From Arthrobacter globiformis NBRC 12137 (GTDB taxonomy: Bacteria; Actinomycetota; Actinomycetes; Actinomycetales; Micrococcaceae): a DNA stretch of 64,000 nucleotides. Below are positions 35,831 to 44,828 of this stretch, one piece after another (position 1 is the stretch's first letter; every line of letters starts with the position of its first letter). The notes below the pieces were generated by a model that saw nothing but the letters and a program-made list of their open reading frames with translations, made no database searches and was not told the DNA's origin. Where the stretch lies: positions 1 through 64,000 of the forward strand of contig NZ_BAEG01000032.1 in the NCBI RefSeq assembly GCF_000238915.1, written 5' to 3'. A program made the translations under genes and the position numbers.

Positions 35831-37437
35831 GCGCCGGCGGCCTCGCTTCCGGAAAGCCCGACGGCGAGTGGCTGCGAGTGCACCCGGCCACACCGTTCGT
35901 TCGTGGCTGGGTTGCGCTGGCGGCCATCGGCTACTTCTTCGGGCGTGACAGCTTTGAACGGATGCTCCAGGGCCAGCCGCTGATCGATGACCGCATCGCC
36001 GGCCGCGCCCCGTGGCTCCTGGGCGGCGGGGCATTGTTGCTGGTGCTGGCTGTGCTGGGCTTCATCCTGTCCTGGTACTTCACCCGGTACCAGGTGGCGG
36101 AGGGCTACGTCCGGGTCAACACGGGCTTCCTGTTCAAGCAGCAGCGGCAGGCACGGCTGGACCGCGTCCAGGCCATCGACATCGTCCAGCCGCTGCTCGC
36201 CAGGATCTTCGGCCTCGCGGAACTCAAGTTCGAAGTTGCCGACGCCGGCGAATCCGCCGTCCGGCTGGCATTCCTGCGCATCGACGACGCCCGGCAGCTG
36301 CGCGCCACCATCCTTGCCCGCGCGTCGGGAATCCGGCTGGATCCCGAGCACCCCGAAGCAGCCGCCCCCGAGGCCCCGGAGCAGCTGGTACTGCAGGTCC
36401 CGCCGTCGCGTCTTGTCGGTTCGCTCCTGCTCAGCGAGCAGAGCGTCTTTGTGGTCCTGGGCGCCGCGGCATCCGTGATGCTGTCCGCGCTCACCGAAAA
36501 CAGGGCCTTTTTCCTGTACCTGATTCCCGCGGCCCTCGGCCTCATTGCCGCGTACTGGAACTCGTTCAGCAAGGGCTACAACTTCACGGCGGCCATCTCC
36601 CCGGACGGCATCCGGCTCCGGTACGGGCTGCTCGACACGCAGGCGCAGACCCTGCCGCCGGGCCGGGTCCAGGCGCTCAGGGTGGCCCAGCCGCCGCTGT
36701 GGCGCCTCTTCGGCTGGTACCGGATGCAGGTCAACGCCGCCGGGTACGGGGCCGGAGCGAACAACGGCGAGGGCGGCTCCCGCACCACGCTGCTGCCGGT
36801 GGGAAAGATGGACGACGTCCTGAACATGCTGGCCCTGGTGCTGCCCGATCCGGGAACTGCCGATCCGCTGCGCGTGTTCCACCAGGGGGTGAACGGGCTG
36901 GATTCCGACGCCGGTTTTGTCACCACGCCGCGCCGTGCGCGGCTGCTGGCGCCGCTGGGCTGGCGGCGCAACGCCTTCGCGGCCACGGACACTGCGCTGC
37001 TCATGCGGTCGGGCCGCTGGTGGCGGCAGCTTGTGGTGGTGCCGCACCAGCGGACGCAGTCGATTGCGCTGCAGCAGGGGCCCCTCGCCCGCCGGTTTGG
37101 CCTGGCCGATCTCGTGCTGCACACCACCGCGGGTCCGGTGGTGCCCCGGGTGATCCAGGCCGACATCCGGGAGGCGCAGGCGCTCTTCGACGCCCAGGCA
37201 GCCCGCGCCCGCGCCGCCCGCCGGCGCCAGACAAGCGAACAGTGGCTGGCGCAGGTGGCCCCCGCACTGACCGAGCCGGCCCCGACTCCGCTGGTTGAGC
37301 CCGCCGAAACCCCTGATCTCACTCCCCAGCAGCCCCCTAGGCTCGCAAGCTCTCCTAGGGAACCCGGCTGGCGTGGCCCCAAGCTCGATCAACGACCCCC
37401 GACAGCACCCCAACAGGAAGGCCAGCAACGTGGCTAA
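35827..37437 (+). CDS. PH (bPH2) domain membrane protein, YdbT-like
   Basis: The product is 536 residues from the GTG at 35827. Two or three bPH2 domains follow transmembrane pairs: one after FILSWYFTRYQVAEGYVRVN, one after the pair near residues 210-240, and a last one near residue 395 (WRQLVVVPHQRTQSIALQQG). YdbS/YdbT homologues occur in many bacteria and have been linked to envelope stress; the role here is unknown. The last 50 residues are Pro/Gln-rich and coincide with a dispersed repeat at 37293. The 3' end overlaps the next start. Confidence 0.85.
   Translation: MSAGGLASGKPDGEWLRVHPATPFVRGWVALAAIGYFFGRDSFERMLQGQPLIDDRIAGRAPWLLGGGALLLVLAVLGFILSWYFTRYQVAEGYVRVNTGFLFKQQRQARLDRVQAIDIVQPLLARIFGLAELKFEVADAGESAVRLAFLRIDDARQLRATILARASGIRLDPEHPEAAAPEAPEQLVLQVPPSRLVGSLLLSEQSVFVVLGAAASVMLSALTENRAFFLYLIPAALGLIAAYWNSFSKGYNFTAAISPDGIRLRYGLLDTQAQTLPPGRVQALRVAQPPLWRLFGWYRMQVNAAGYGAGANNGEGGSRTTLLPVGKMDDVLNMLALVLPDPGTADPLRVFHQGVNGLDSDAGFVTTPRRARLLAPLGWRRNAFAATDTALLMRSGRWWRQLVVVPHQRTQSIALQQGPLARRFGLADLVLHTTAGPVVPRVIQADIREAQALFDAQAARARAARRRQTSEQWLAQVAPALTEPAPTPLVEPAETPDLTPQQPPRLASSPREPGWRGPKLDQRPPTAPQQEGQQRG
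37293..37311 (+). repeat. GGTTGAGC-type dispersed repeat inside coding sequence
   Basis: GGTTGAGCCCGCCGAAACC matches the common actinobacterial intergenic repeat GGTTGAGCNTGTCGAAACC. A second copy in the other orientation lies at 41051-41069. Here it is inside the C-terminal tail of the YdbT-like gene. It is followed by an inverted repeat, CCCTAGG (37335-37341) with CCTAGGG (37354-37360). Confidence 0.6.
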
Positions 37438-38335
37438 GCCAGGACGCCTCGGCGTCGGAATCATCGGTGCCGGCAAAGTGGGCGCCGTCCTCGGTGCGGC
37501 GCTCCGCGCAGCCGAGCACGCCGTCGTCGGGGTTTCGGCCGTCTCCGACGCGAGCCGGGAGCGGGCCGAAACCCTGCTGCCCGGCGTTCCCGTCCTGGAG
37601 ATCCAGGACATCGTGGAACGCGCGGAACTGGTGCTCCTGGCCGTCCCCGATGATGCCCTCGGCGGACTCGTGGAAGGGCTCGCCAAGCTCGGCGCCTGGC
37701 AGCCCGGCCAGCTCGTGGCGCACACGTCAGGCAGGTTCGGCGTCGGCGTGCTGCATCCCGTCCGGGCAGCGGGTGCCGTGCCGCTGGCGCTGCACCCGGC
37801 CATGACCTTCACCGGCATGAGCCTGGACCTGACCCGCCTGCTGGACTGCACGTTCGGTGTCACAGCGGACGCCGCCATGCTCCCCATCGCCCAGGCCCTC
37901 GTCGTCGAAATGGGGGCCGAACCGGTGGTCATCGCCGAGGGCGACCGCACGATCTACCACGCGGCCCTGGCCCACGGTTCGAACCACCTGGTCACGCTCG
38001 TGGCGCAGGCGTCGCAGCTGCTCGCCGAGGTGGGCGTCGAGGCCCCGGACCGCATGCTCGGGCCGCTGCTTCGGGCAACCCTGGAGAACGCGCTTGCCTC
38101 CGGCGAGACGGCGCTGACCGGCCCGGTGGCGCGGGGGGACGCCGGCACGGTGGAGGCGCACGCCCGCGCGCTGCGCGAGCACGACGGCGGGACAGGCGGG
38201 GACGTCCTCGCCGCGTACCTCGCCATGGCGCGGGCCACCGCCACGCGCGCTGAAGGGCGGGGTTTGCTGAAGCCGGATCAGGCGGACAATATTCGTATCG
38301 CACTCGAGGGCACCGATGACGACGGCCCGGCATAG
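37430..38335 (+). CDS. Rossmann-like/DUF2520 oxidoreductase
   Basis: The product is 301 residues. The GTG at 37430 follows AGGAAGG; the open frame upstream is non-native. The N-terminal NAD(P)-binding motif is GVGIIGAGKVGAVLGAAL. The C-terminal DUF2520 domain includes LALHPAMTFTG and YHAALAHGSNHLVTLV. These proteins precede panC in many actinobacteria, and their reaction is not established. It overlaps the YdbT-like gene by 8 bp. Confidence 0.88.
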   Translation: MAKPGRLGVGIIGAGKVGAVLGAALRAAEHAVVGVSAVSDASRERAETLLPGVPVLEIQDIVERAELVLLAVPDDALGGLVEGLAKLGAWQPGQLVAHTSGRFGVGVLHPVRAAGAVPLALHPAMTFTGMSLDLTRLLDCTFGVTADAAMLPIAQALVVEMGAEPVVIAEGDRTIYHAALAHGSNHLVTLVAQASQLLAEVGVEAPDRMLGPLLRATLENALASGETALTGPVARGDAGTVEAHARALREHDGGTGGDVLAAYLAMARATATRAEGRGLLKPDQADNIRIALEGTDDDGPA

Positions 38336-38388
38336 GGCCGTGACGGCCGTGCATGAAAACGGCCACAGGGCCAAGGGAGGACACTGAC

Positions 38389-39318
38389 ATGGCAATCCGA
38401 CTCGTAACGACGGCGGACTCCCTCCGTGCACAAAGCCGGCTGCTGCTGACGCAAAAGAACGGCTCGTCGTTGGGCCTCGTGCCCACCATGGGCGCCCTGC
38501 ACGCTGGCCACGGGCGGCTGGCGCGGGCCGCCGTCGAACAGAACGATGTTGTGGTGGCCTCCATCTTTGTGAACCCGCTGCAGTTCGGCGAGGCGCAGGA
38601 CCTGGACCGGTATCCACGGACCCTCGAGGCGGACATGGCGCTGCTGGAGGAGCAGGGCGTGGACCTGGTCTTCGCGCCGTCGGTCGAGGAGATGTACCCG
38701 GGCGGCCAGCCGATGGTCCGGGTCACCTCCGGCCCGCTGGGGGAGAAGTGGGAGGGCGCCTCCCGGCCCGGGCACTTCGACGGCGCGCTCACCGTGGTGG
38801 CCAAGCTGCTGCACCTGGGCATCCCCAGCACGGGCCTCCCCGGTGGCAGCGCCTTCGTTGCCGGCGCCGGCGGCGGATTGCCGGCGTACCGCGCCTATTT
38901 TGGCCAGAAGGATGCGCAGCAGCTGGTCCTGGTGCGCCGGATGGTGGCGGACCTGAACTTTCCCGTGGAGATCGTGGCGGTGCCAACCGCCCGCGCCGCC
39001 GACGGGCTGGCACTGTCCAGCCGGAACCGCTTCCTCTCGGACGAGGAACGGGAGGCAGCGCTGGTCCTGTCCCGCGCGCTGCACCTCATTGAGGAGCGGG
39101 CGAACACCAACGGGCCCCTCGATGTGGGCTCGGCCAGGGCACTGATCGAGTCCCAGCCCCTGGTCCGGCTCGACTACCTCGACGTCGTGGATCCCGTCAC
39201 GCTGGAGCCGCTCGCCGAGAACTGCCACGAGACACCCTTCCGCGGTGAAGGGCTGGCACTGGTCGCCGCGAAGGTGGGCGCCGTGCGGCTGATCGACAAC
39301 GTGCCGCTCAGTTCCTAA
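38389..39318 (+). CDS. panC: Pantothenate synthetase
   Basis: This 309-residue enzyme joins pantoate and beta-alanine using ATP, for coenzyme A synthesis. [13 protein letters not shown] holds the HIGH-like motif; [17 protein letters not shown] and SSRNRFLS (KMSKS-like) follow. About 20 extra residues (145-167, Gly/Ala-rich, [18 protein letters not shown]) sit just before YRAYFGQKD compared with the E. coli protein. The ATG at 38389 has AAGGGAGGA seven bases upstream. panB and panD are not in the window. Confidence 0.93.
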   Translation: MAIRLVTTADSLRAQSRLLLTQKNGSSLGLVPTMGALHAGHGRLARAAVEQNDVVVASIFVNPLQFGEAQDLDRYPRTLEADMALLEEQGVDLVFAPSVEEMYPGGQPMVRVTSGPLGEKWEGASRPGHFDGALTVVAKLLHLGIPSTGLPGGSAFVAGAGGGLPAYRAYFGQKDAQQLVLVRRMVADLNFPVEIVAVPTARAADGLALSSRNRFLSDEEREAALVLSRALHLIEERANTNGPLDVGSARALIESQPLVRLDYLDVVDPVTLEPLAENCHETPFRGEGLALVAAKVGAVRLIDNVPLSS

Positions 39319-39436
39319 CGAGTAACTTGCCGGGTGGCTTGGGCCCTGTGCGGGGAATGAGCGGTGCCACTACACTGTTGGAGTCTGCAGCGGCGCTGAC
39401 CGCCAGCCACCACTCCAACTCCCTGAGGGCCTCGCC

Positions 39437-40951
39437 ATGTCTACCAACGTCACGTCCAACTCGTCTGGCGAACCTGCCCGGGAGCCGGCCGCTCCCGTTG
39501 TAACGCCGGCCGGTGCGCCGGCATCCCCGGCCGCAGCACCGCCGTCGGACAAGATGTCCCGCGAGTCCGTGACGGTGATCGTCACGCTGCTGGTGGCCAC
39601 CTTCGTGGTGATCCTGAACGAAACCATCATGAACGTTGCCCTGCAGCGGCTCATGGTGGACCTGCGCGTGGATGCCCCCACCGTCCAGTGGCTCTCCACC
39701 GGGTTCATGCTGACCATGGCCGTGGTGATTCCGACCACCGGCTTCATCCTCCAGCGGTTGTCGACCCGGTCCGTCTTCCTCCTGGCAATGGGTCTGTTCG
39801 CCGGCGGCACGGCGCTCGCCGCCGCGGCGCCCGGCTATGAAATCCTCCTGCTGGCGCGGATCATCCAGGCCGGCGGTACCGCCATCATGCTTCCGCTGCT
39901 GATGACCACCATCCTCACTCTGGTCCCGCTGGCCCGCCGCGGCGCCGTGATGGGCAATGTCAGCATTGCCATTTCCGTCGCACCGGCCATGGGACCCACG
40001 GTTTCCGGTTTCATCCTGCAGCACTTCTCCTGGCGCTTCATGTTCATCTTTGTCCTGCCCATTGCCCTGGCGGCCCTGGCAATTGGCGCCAGGTTCCTCA
40101 CCAACGTCGGCGAGACCGAAAAGTCCAGGCTCGACTTCCTCTCCGTGGTCCTGACCGTCCCCGCCTTCGGCGGCCTCGTCTACGGCCTCAGCCAGATCGG
40201 CGGCGGCCACGGCGGCAGCAGCGGCCCGAGCATGCTGGCCGTGGTGGCGCTGGTTGTTGGTGTGGCCGGCCTTGCCGCGTTCACGTTCCGCCAGCTCCGG
40301 CTGCAGAGGTCCGAGGCTCCGCTGCTGGACCTGCGGGCCTTCAATTTCCGGATGTTCACGGTGTCCGTGCTGCTGATGGTGGTGTCCATGGTGGCCCTGT
40401 TCGGCGCCGTGATCCTGCTGCCGCTGTACCTGCAGGAGATCCGCGGGCTGCAGTCGCTTGAGACCGGCCTGGCCCTGCTGCCCGGGGGCCTCGCCATGGG
40501 TCTGCTCGGCCCGGTGATCGGCCGCCTGTTCGACAAGGTCGGCCCCCTGCCGCTGACGGTCACCGGATCCTCGCTCATGGTCCTGACACTCTGGCAGTTC
40601 GCAATGCTCGACGCCGGCACTCCGGTCTGGTGGATCGTCACCTTGCACGTCGGGCTCAGTTTCGGGCTCGCGCTGCTCTTCACGCCGGCCTTCACCACCG
40701 GCCTGAACCCGTTGCCGCCGCACCTGTACTCGCACGGCTCGGCCATCATGAGCACCCTGCAGCAGGTGGCCGGCGCGGCGGGCACGGCACTGCTCGTGTC
40801 CATCTTCGCCTTCGTTTCCGCGGGCTCCGGCCTCGTTGCGGGCATGAATGCCGCATTCCTGACGGCAACCGTCATAGCCGTTGCCGCCGTCGTACTTTCC
40901 ACCATGATGCGGAAGACGGCAGGAGCCGAAGGCACACCCGCCGCCCACTAG
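39437..40951 (+). CDS. MFS transporter, DHA2 (EmrB/QacA-like) family
   Basis: The product is 504 residues with an Ala/Pro-rich N-terminal 40 residues and 14 predicted membrane helices starting at VIVTLLVATFVVILNETIMN. DHA2 landmarks are visible: LNETIMNVAL in helix 1, and GNVSIAISVAPAMGPTVSG in helix 5 (antiporter motif C). A drug/proton antiporter is likely; the substrate is unknown. A TACACT box at 39371-39376 is a -10 candidate. It is followed by a complex repeat, not by another same-strand gene. Confidence 0.85.
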   Translation: MSTNVTSNSSGEPAREPAAPVVTPAGAPASPAAAPPSDKMSRESVTVIVTLLVATFVVILNETIMNVALQRLMVDLRVDAPTVQWLSTGFMLTMAVVIPTTGFILQRLSTRSVFLLAMGLFAGGTALAAAAPGYEILLLARIIQAGGTAIMLPLLMTTILTLVPLARRGAVMGNVSIAISVAPAMGPTVSGFILQHFSWRFMFIFVLPIALAALAIGARFLTNVGETEKSRLDFLSVVLTVPAFGGLVYGLSQIGGGHGGSSGPSMLAVVALVVGVAGLAAFTFRQLRLQRSEAPLLDLRAFNFRMFTVSVLLMVVSMVALFGAVILLPLYLQEIRGLQSLETGLALLPGGLAMGLLGPVIGRLFDKVGPLPLTVTGSSLMVLTLWQFAMLDAGTPVWWIVTLHVGLSFGLALLFTPAFTTGLNPLPPHLYSHGSAIMSTLQQVAGAAGTALLVSIFAFVSAGSGLVAGMNAAFLTATVIAVAAVVLSTMMRKTAGAEGTPAAH

Positions 40952-40952
40952 G

Positions 40953-41047
40953 GCGCGAACGAACACTTAAGCCCCGCCACCGAAGCGCGAACGTACACTT
41001 AAGCCCCGGAAAGTCCCGGAAAGTGGGGCTCAAGTGTTCGTTCGCGC
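40953..41047. repeat. 23-bp element in two direct and one inverted copy
   Basis: Units at 40953-40975 and 40985-41007 are direct copies (GCGCGAACG, a variable base, then ACACTTAAGCCCC). The unit at 41025-41047 is an inverted copy with one mismatch to the first. Between units 2 and 3 is a small direct repeat CCGGAAAGT. The array fills the gap between the convergent MFS and hydrolase genes and could form alternative long hairpins. A relic unit is at 23601-23622. Confidence 0.75.
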
Positions 41048-41050
41048 TGT

Positions 41051-41069
41051 GGTTTCGACAGGCCCAACC
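41051..41069 (-). repeat. GGTTTCGACAGG-type dispersed repeat
   Basis: GGTTTCGACAGGCCCAACC, the reverse orientation of the 37293 repeat (three differences). It lies just downstream of the 23-bp array and 10 bp from the hydrolase stop codon. Confidence 0.6.
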
Positions 41070-41078
41070 AGCGGGGGC

Positions 41079-41915
41079 TCAGCCGGCGAAGAACTCGCTG
41101 AGTTCGGTGATGAGCTTGTCCGGGGCGCGGTTGGCGCCGTCGTGCCCGAAGCCCGGCAGGATGGTGTAGCTGGAGCCGGAGAGGACGTCGTGGATCTGGC
41201 CGCAGGCCACGCCGAAGTAGGCCGGGCTCTTCTCGCCCACGATGATGAGCGTCTCGAGCGGCAGCGCCAGGAACGGTTCGGCCGGCATGTCCGCCGCGAT
41301 GATCGCCTTGATCTCCCGGACACCGGTGCGCATCATTTCGCGCATCTGCTTGCCCACCGACGTTCCCGCCGTGAGCTTGTTGGCGAGGGTCATCATGGAC
41401 AGCGGCATGCGGGAGGAGAAGGCGCTCTCGGCCTCGAGCCCGCGGAGCAGGACCGCGAGGGCACGGTCGTCGTCCCCGGCCGCCGTCGCCCGTTCGTATT
41501 CGGCGGTCCAGTCGGCCGTGACGCTGTGGTTGACGGAGACCGCGGGATCGTAGACGGCGAGCCGTTCCACCGGGAGGGTCCGCGCCGCGTGGATAGCCAC
41601 GGCGCCGCCGAAGCTGTGGCCGAAGACGTCGGTGCTGGCCGTGTGCTTCATGACGGTGTCGAGGTCGCGGATGTCGACGTCCAGGGTGTAATCCCCGGCC
41701 TGTTCGGAGGAGGCGCCCCGGCCGCGGCGGTTGAATGTGTGCACCGGCCGGCCGAGGGAGGCGCTGAGTTTCTGCGCGAAGCGGGTGTAGTCCGCCGCCG
41801 TCACCATGGAGGCCGTAACCACAACCACGCCGGAACCGGCCGTGGCCAACTCAGCGCCCGTGCTGAACAGCTCGAGCTTGCCGCCGTCGGGTGTGCTGAT
41901 GATCTCGCGAGTCAT
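41079..41915 (-). CDS. Alpha/beta-fold hydrolase
   Basis: The product is 278 residues. The nucleophile elbow is GHSFGGAVA, preceded by the strand VVVVTASMVTAADY in the oxyanion region and RPVHTFNRRGRGASSE. The late acid strand is ETLIIVGEKSPAYF, and the His is in PGFGHDG. It belongs to the esterase/lipase-like group; the substrate is unknown. It is adjacent to a paralogue at 41959 on the same strand. Confidence 0.82.
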   Translation of the reverse strand: MTREIISTPDGGKLELFSTGAELATAGSGVVVVTASMVTAADYTRFAQKLSASLGRPVHTFNRRGRGASSEQAGDYTLDVDIRDLDTVMKHTASTDVFGHSFGGAVAIHAARTLPVERLAVYDPAVSVNHSVTADWTAEYERATAAGDDDRALAVLLRGLEAESAFSSRMPLSMMTLANKLTAGTSVGKQMREMMRTGVREIKAIIAADMPAEPFLALPLETLIIVGEKSPAYFGVACGQIHDVLSGSSYTILPGFGHDGANRAPDKLITELSEFFAG

Positions 41916-41958
41916 GCTCCGAGCCTATCGGAGGCGGGCCCCTGCTGACAGCCAGCGG

Positions 41959-42912
41959 CTACCTGCGCCGGCGCTTCCTGCTCAGTGGCCGGACGGTTCC
42001 GTCAGTGCCGTTCAGGAAGCGCGCCATCCGGATGGCCAGGCGCTTGCCCGGCCGGATCGGCCCCTCGTGCAGCTGGCCGGGAACCACCGCGAAGTCGATG
42101 GCCGGCACCGCCGACGCCAGCTGCCGGCCGGTGTCGGCAAAGTATCCCGGGCTCCAGCCGCCGCTGAGCATCAGCGTGGGGGTGGTCAGTTCCATGTAAT
42201 CCGCGAGCTCAGCGTCGGCGTCGAGCACCGCCCGCATCTCCTTGACGGCCGTCGGCAGCAACTCCCGCATTTCGGCTCCGACGTTGGTCCGGGCCGACAT
42301 GATGCTCAGCATCCGCAGCGCGCCGAGGGGCAGGTACGACAACGGCCCGGCCGTGGCCAGGCCCTGCACCAAATGCGCCCAGGCATGGTTAAGCTGCCCC
42401 TCCGTCACGGCCTGCTCCAGTTCCGGCCGCCAGCGGTGGTCCAGGTTGCCGGAAAGGGACACCGCGGCGTCGTACGTGACGAGCCGGCGCAACGGCATGT
42501 TGCGCGCCGCCTGAAGGGCCACGAAGCCGCCGAAGCTGTGCGCCACCACATCCTCCGACCCCGTCGCCTTCATCACGGCGGCGAGGTCCCCGATCTCGGT
42601 GGTGACGGAATAGCCGTCCGGCTGCGGCGCGGAACCGGCGCGGCCGCGGCGGTTGTAACAGTGCACCGGCCGGCTCAGCAGGAGGCTCAGGTTGCGCGCG
42701 AACGGCCGGTACAGTGCGTCGGTCACCAGTGTTCCGTGGATAACGACGACGCCGGGCGCCGTCACCGGGGCCGGGTCACCTTTCGCGGAGGCACTGCCGG
42801 CAGAAGTGCCGGCCATGCTGCCGCCGTGGGCGCGGGTGAGTGTGGCGGGCCTGAAGGAGTGCACCTCAAGCCGGCTGCCGTCGTCGTCCGTCTCAACTGT
42901 CCAGGTCTCCAC
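41959..42912 (-). CDS. Alpha/beta-fold hydrolase, tandem paralogue
   Basis: The product is 317 residues and shares the block layout of its neighbour: VVVIHGTLVTDALYRPFARNL, RPVHCYNRRGRAGSA and the elbow AHSFGGFVALQAARNMP (cores quoted). It has a longer, Ala/Gly/Ser-rich insertion near residue 30 and a basic tail (SRKRRRR). It is 43 bp upstream of the paralogue in transcription order, so a duplicated two-gene unit is likely. The catalytic His is probably in QLHEGPI. Confidence 0.8.
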   Translation of the reverse strand: METWTVETDDDGSRLEVHSFRPATLTRAHGGSMAGTSAGSASAKGDPAPVTAPGVVVIHGTLVTDALYRPFARNLSLLLSRPVHCYNRRGRAGSAPQPDGYSVTTEIGDLAAVMKATGSEDVVAHSFGGFVALQAARNMPLRRLVTYDAAVSLSGNLDHRWRPELEQAVTEGQLNHAWAHLVQGLATAGPLSYLPLGALRMLSIMSARTNVGAEMRELLPTAVKEMRAVLDADAELADYMELTTPTLMLSGGWSPGYFADTGRQLASAVPAIDFAVVPGQLHEGPIRPGKRLAIRMARFLNGTDGTVRPLSRKRRRR

Positions 42913-42939
42913 AGCCCGAGTCTATGCCCCACCCCCTCC

Positions 42940-43004
42940 GGAGTTTTTGTACTGATATCGCGCCCAAATGGCCTTGGAAGTCCGAATATCTGGACAAAAA
43001 CTCC
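42940..43004. repeat. Large imperfect palindrome between hydrolase and lysS
   Basis: GGAGTTTTTGTACTGATAT (42940-42958) pairs with 42986-43004 with two mismatches; 11 terminal bases are perfect. The loop is 27 bases. It is AT-rich against a GC-rich background and lies in a divergent promoter gap. Confidence 0.6.
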
Positions 43005-43043
43005 AAGGTGCGGGGGGCCGAACTCCGATCCGGGAAGTCCCGG

Positions 43044-43049
43044 TAAACT
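43044..43049 (+). promoter_or_regulatory. -10 box upstream of lysS
   Basis: TAAACT is two bases before an ATG (43052) and eight before a GTG (43058). There is no ribosome site, so if this promoter is used the in-frame GTG is the likelier, leaderless start. Confidence 0.45.
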
Positions 43050-43057
43050 TGATGACT

Positions 43058-44590
43058 GTGACTTCCCAAAACACCCCCGCCCCCAAGAACGCCCCAGAAC
43101 CGCTCGACGCCAGCGAACAGATGCGCATCCGCATGGACAAGCGCGCCAAGCTGATCGAACGCGGGTCGGAGGCGTACCCGGTGGGTGTTGAGCGCACGCA
43201 CTCGCTCAGCGAGATCCGCGAAAAGTACGTCCACCTGCAGGCCGACGAGACCACCGGCGACGTCGTGGGCGTCACCGGCCGCGTGGTGTTCGTCCGGAAC
43301 ACGGGCAAGCTGTGCTTCGCCACATTGCAGGAAGGCGGCACCGACGGCAAGGGCACCCGGCTGCAGGCCATGCTCAGCCTGGCGAACGTGGGCGAAGAGG
43401 CGCTCGCGGACTGGAAGGCCCTGGTTGACCTGGGCGACCACGTCTTCATCAAGGGCGAAGTCATCTCGTCCCGCCGCGGTGAGCTCTCCGTCATGGCCGA
43501 GTCCTGGTCCATGGCCTCCAAGGCGCTGCGCCCGCTGCCGGTGCTGCACGCCGAACTCAACGAGGAAACCCGCGTCCGCCAGCGCTACGTGGACCTGATG
43601 GTCCGCGACGAGGCCCGCGAAATGGTCTACACCCGCGCCGCCATCACCCGTTCCATCCGCGAGACCCTGTTCCGCCACGCCTACGTCGAGGTGGAGACGC
43701 CCATCCTCCAGCTGGTCCACGGCGGCGCCCTCGCCCGTCCGTTCGAAACGCACATGAACGCGTTCGACCAGAAGATGACGCTGCGCATCGCCACCGAGCT
43801 CTACCTCAAGCGCGCCGTGGTGGGCGGCATCGACCGCGTCTACGACATGGGCCGCGTGTTCCGCAACGAAGGTGTGGACTCGACCCACAGCCCGGAGTTC
43901 ACCACGCTCGAGTGCTACGAGGCGTGGGCGGACCAGTTCGTCATGGCCGAGCGCATCAAGGAGATCATCCTGGACGCCGCGGACGCCGTGGGGGCCGGAC
44001 GCACGCTGCAGACCGAGGCGGGGGAGATCAACCTCGACGGCGACTGGGCCTGGGTGGCCGTATACCCGGGGCTTTCCGAAGCAGTGGGCCAGGAGATCAC
44101 CCCCGACACCACACTCGAGGAACTGCGAGCCGTGGCCGGGAAGCACGACGTCAAGGTGGACCCCAAGTGGGATGCCGAGAAGCTGGCGGTGGAACTCTTC
44201 GGCGAAATCGTGGAACCCACCCTGCTGAACCCCACGTTTGTCTACGACTACCCGCCGTCCGCACAGCCGCTGGCCCGCCCGCACCGCGAGGACGGCCGCC
44301 TGATCGAGGCCTGGGACCTGATTATCGGCGGCATGGAGCGCGGCACCGCCTTCTCCGAGCTCATTGACCCGGTCATCCAGCGCGAACGCCTCACCGAACA
44401 GTCCATGCACGCGGCAGCCGGCGACGTCGAGGCAATGCAGCTGGACGAGGACTTCCTCCGCGCCCTGGAGTACGGTGCGCCTCCCATGGGCGGCATCGGC
44501 CTGGGCATCGACCGGCTGGTCATGCTCTTCACCGGCGCTGGCATCCGCGAAACCATTCTCTTCCCCCTGCTCAAGCCCGAAGGCCACTGA
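43058..44590 (+). CDS. lysS: Lysyl-tRNA synthetase (class II)
   Basis: The product is 510 residues. An N-terminal OB-fold anticodon-binding domain (GVTGRVVFVRNTGKLCFATL core) precedes the class II core: motif 1 in YVEVETPILQ, motif 2 FRNEGVDSTHSPEFTTLE, and motif 3 GGIGLGIDRLVMLF. The GTG at 43058 gives VTSQNTPAPK; the ATG two codons upstream is the alternative. It charges tRNA-Lys. It precedes a small membrane gene, lsr2 and clpC, the common actinobacterial order. Confidence 0.94.
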   Translation: MTSQNTPAPKNAPEPLDASEQMRIRMDKRAKLIERGSEAYPVGVERTHSLSEIREKYVHLQADETTGDVVGVTGRVVFVRNTGKLCFATLQEGGTDGKGTRLQAMLSLANVGEEALADWKALVDLGDHVFIKGEVISSRRGELSVMAESWSMASKALRPLPVLHAELNEETRVRQRYVDLMVRDEAREMVYTRAAITRSIRETLFRHAYVEVETPILQLVHGGALARPFETHMNAFDQKMTLRIATELYLKRAVVGGIDRVYDMGRVFRNEGVDSTHSPEFTTLECYEAWADQFVMAERIKEIILDAADAVGAGRTLQTEAGEINLDGDWAWVAVYPGLSEAVGQEITPDTTLEELRAVAGKHDVKVDPKWDAEKLAVELFGEIVEPTLLNPTFVYDYPPSAQPLARPHREDGRLIEAWDLIIGGMERGTAFSELIDPVIQRERLTEQSMHAAAGDVEAMQLDEDFLRALEYGAPPMGGIGLGIDRLVMLFTGAGIRETILFPLLKPEGH

Positions 44591-44778
44591 TGATGGACTA
44601 CGTCGCCGTACTGCTGCCCTCGCTGGTAGTTGGCTTGCTCTTTTGGTTTGCAATGAAGTCGATCTTTAACGCGGACAAGGCAGAACGCCAGGCCGAAGCA
44701 CGCGCGCAGGCCGAAGCCGACGCGCAGGCGGCAGCCGGAGACGATTCCGCAGAACCGCCGAGTAAATCAGACAAATAG
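44590..44778 (+). CDS. Small single-pass membrane protein
   Basis: The product is 62 residues. One transmembrane helix (YVAVLLPSLVVGLLFWFAM) precedes an Ala/Glu/Lys-rich helix (DKAERQAEARAQAEADAQAA). The start overlaps the lysS stop codon by one base, so translation is coupled. Similar small proteins are found after lysS in relatives; the function is unknown. Confidence 0.7.
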   Translation: MMDYVAVLLPSLVVGLLFWFAMKSIFNADKAERQAEARAQAEADAQAAAGDDSAEPPSKSDK

Positions 44779-44828
44779 CAGGTGACTTTTTTCGCCCCGC
44801 GGTTTTCCCCAAGGAACCATTGCGTGTT

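Noticed and set aside
35572..37950. 792-residue minus-strand ORF
   Set aside because: Shadow across the two PH genes and the DUF2520 gene; Arg/Ser/Pro-rich composition typical of antisense reading.
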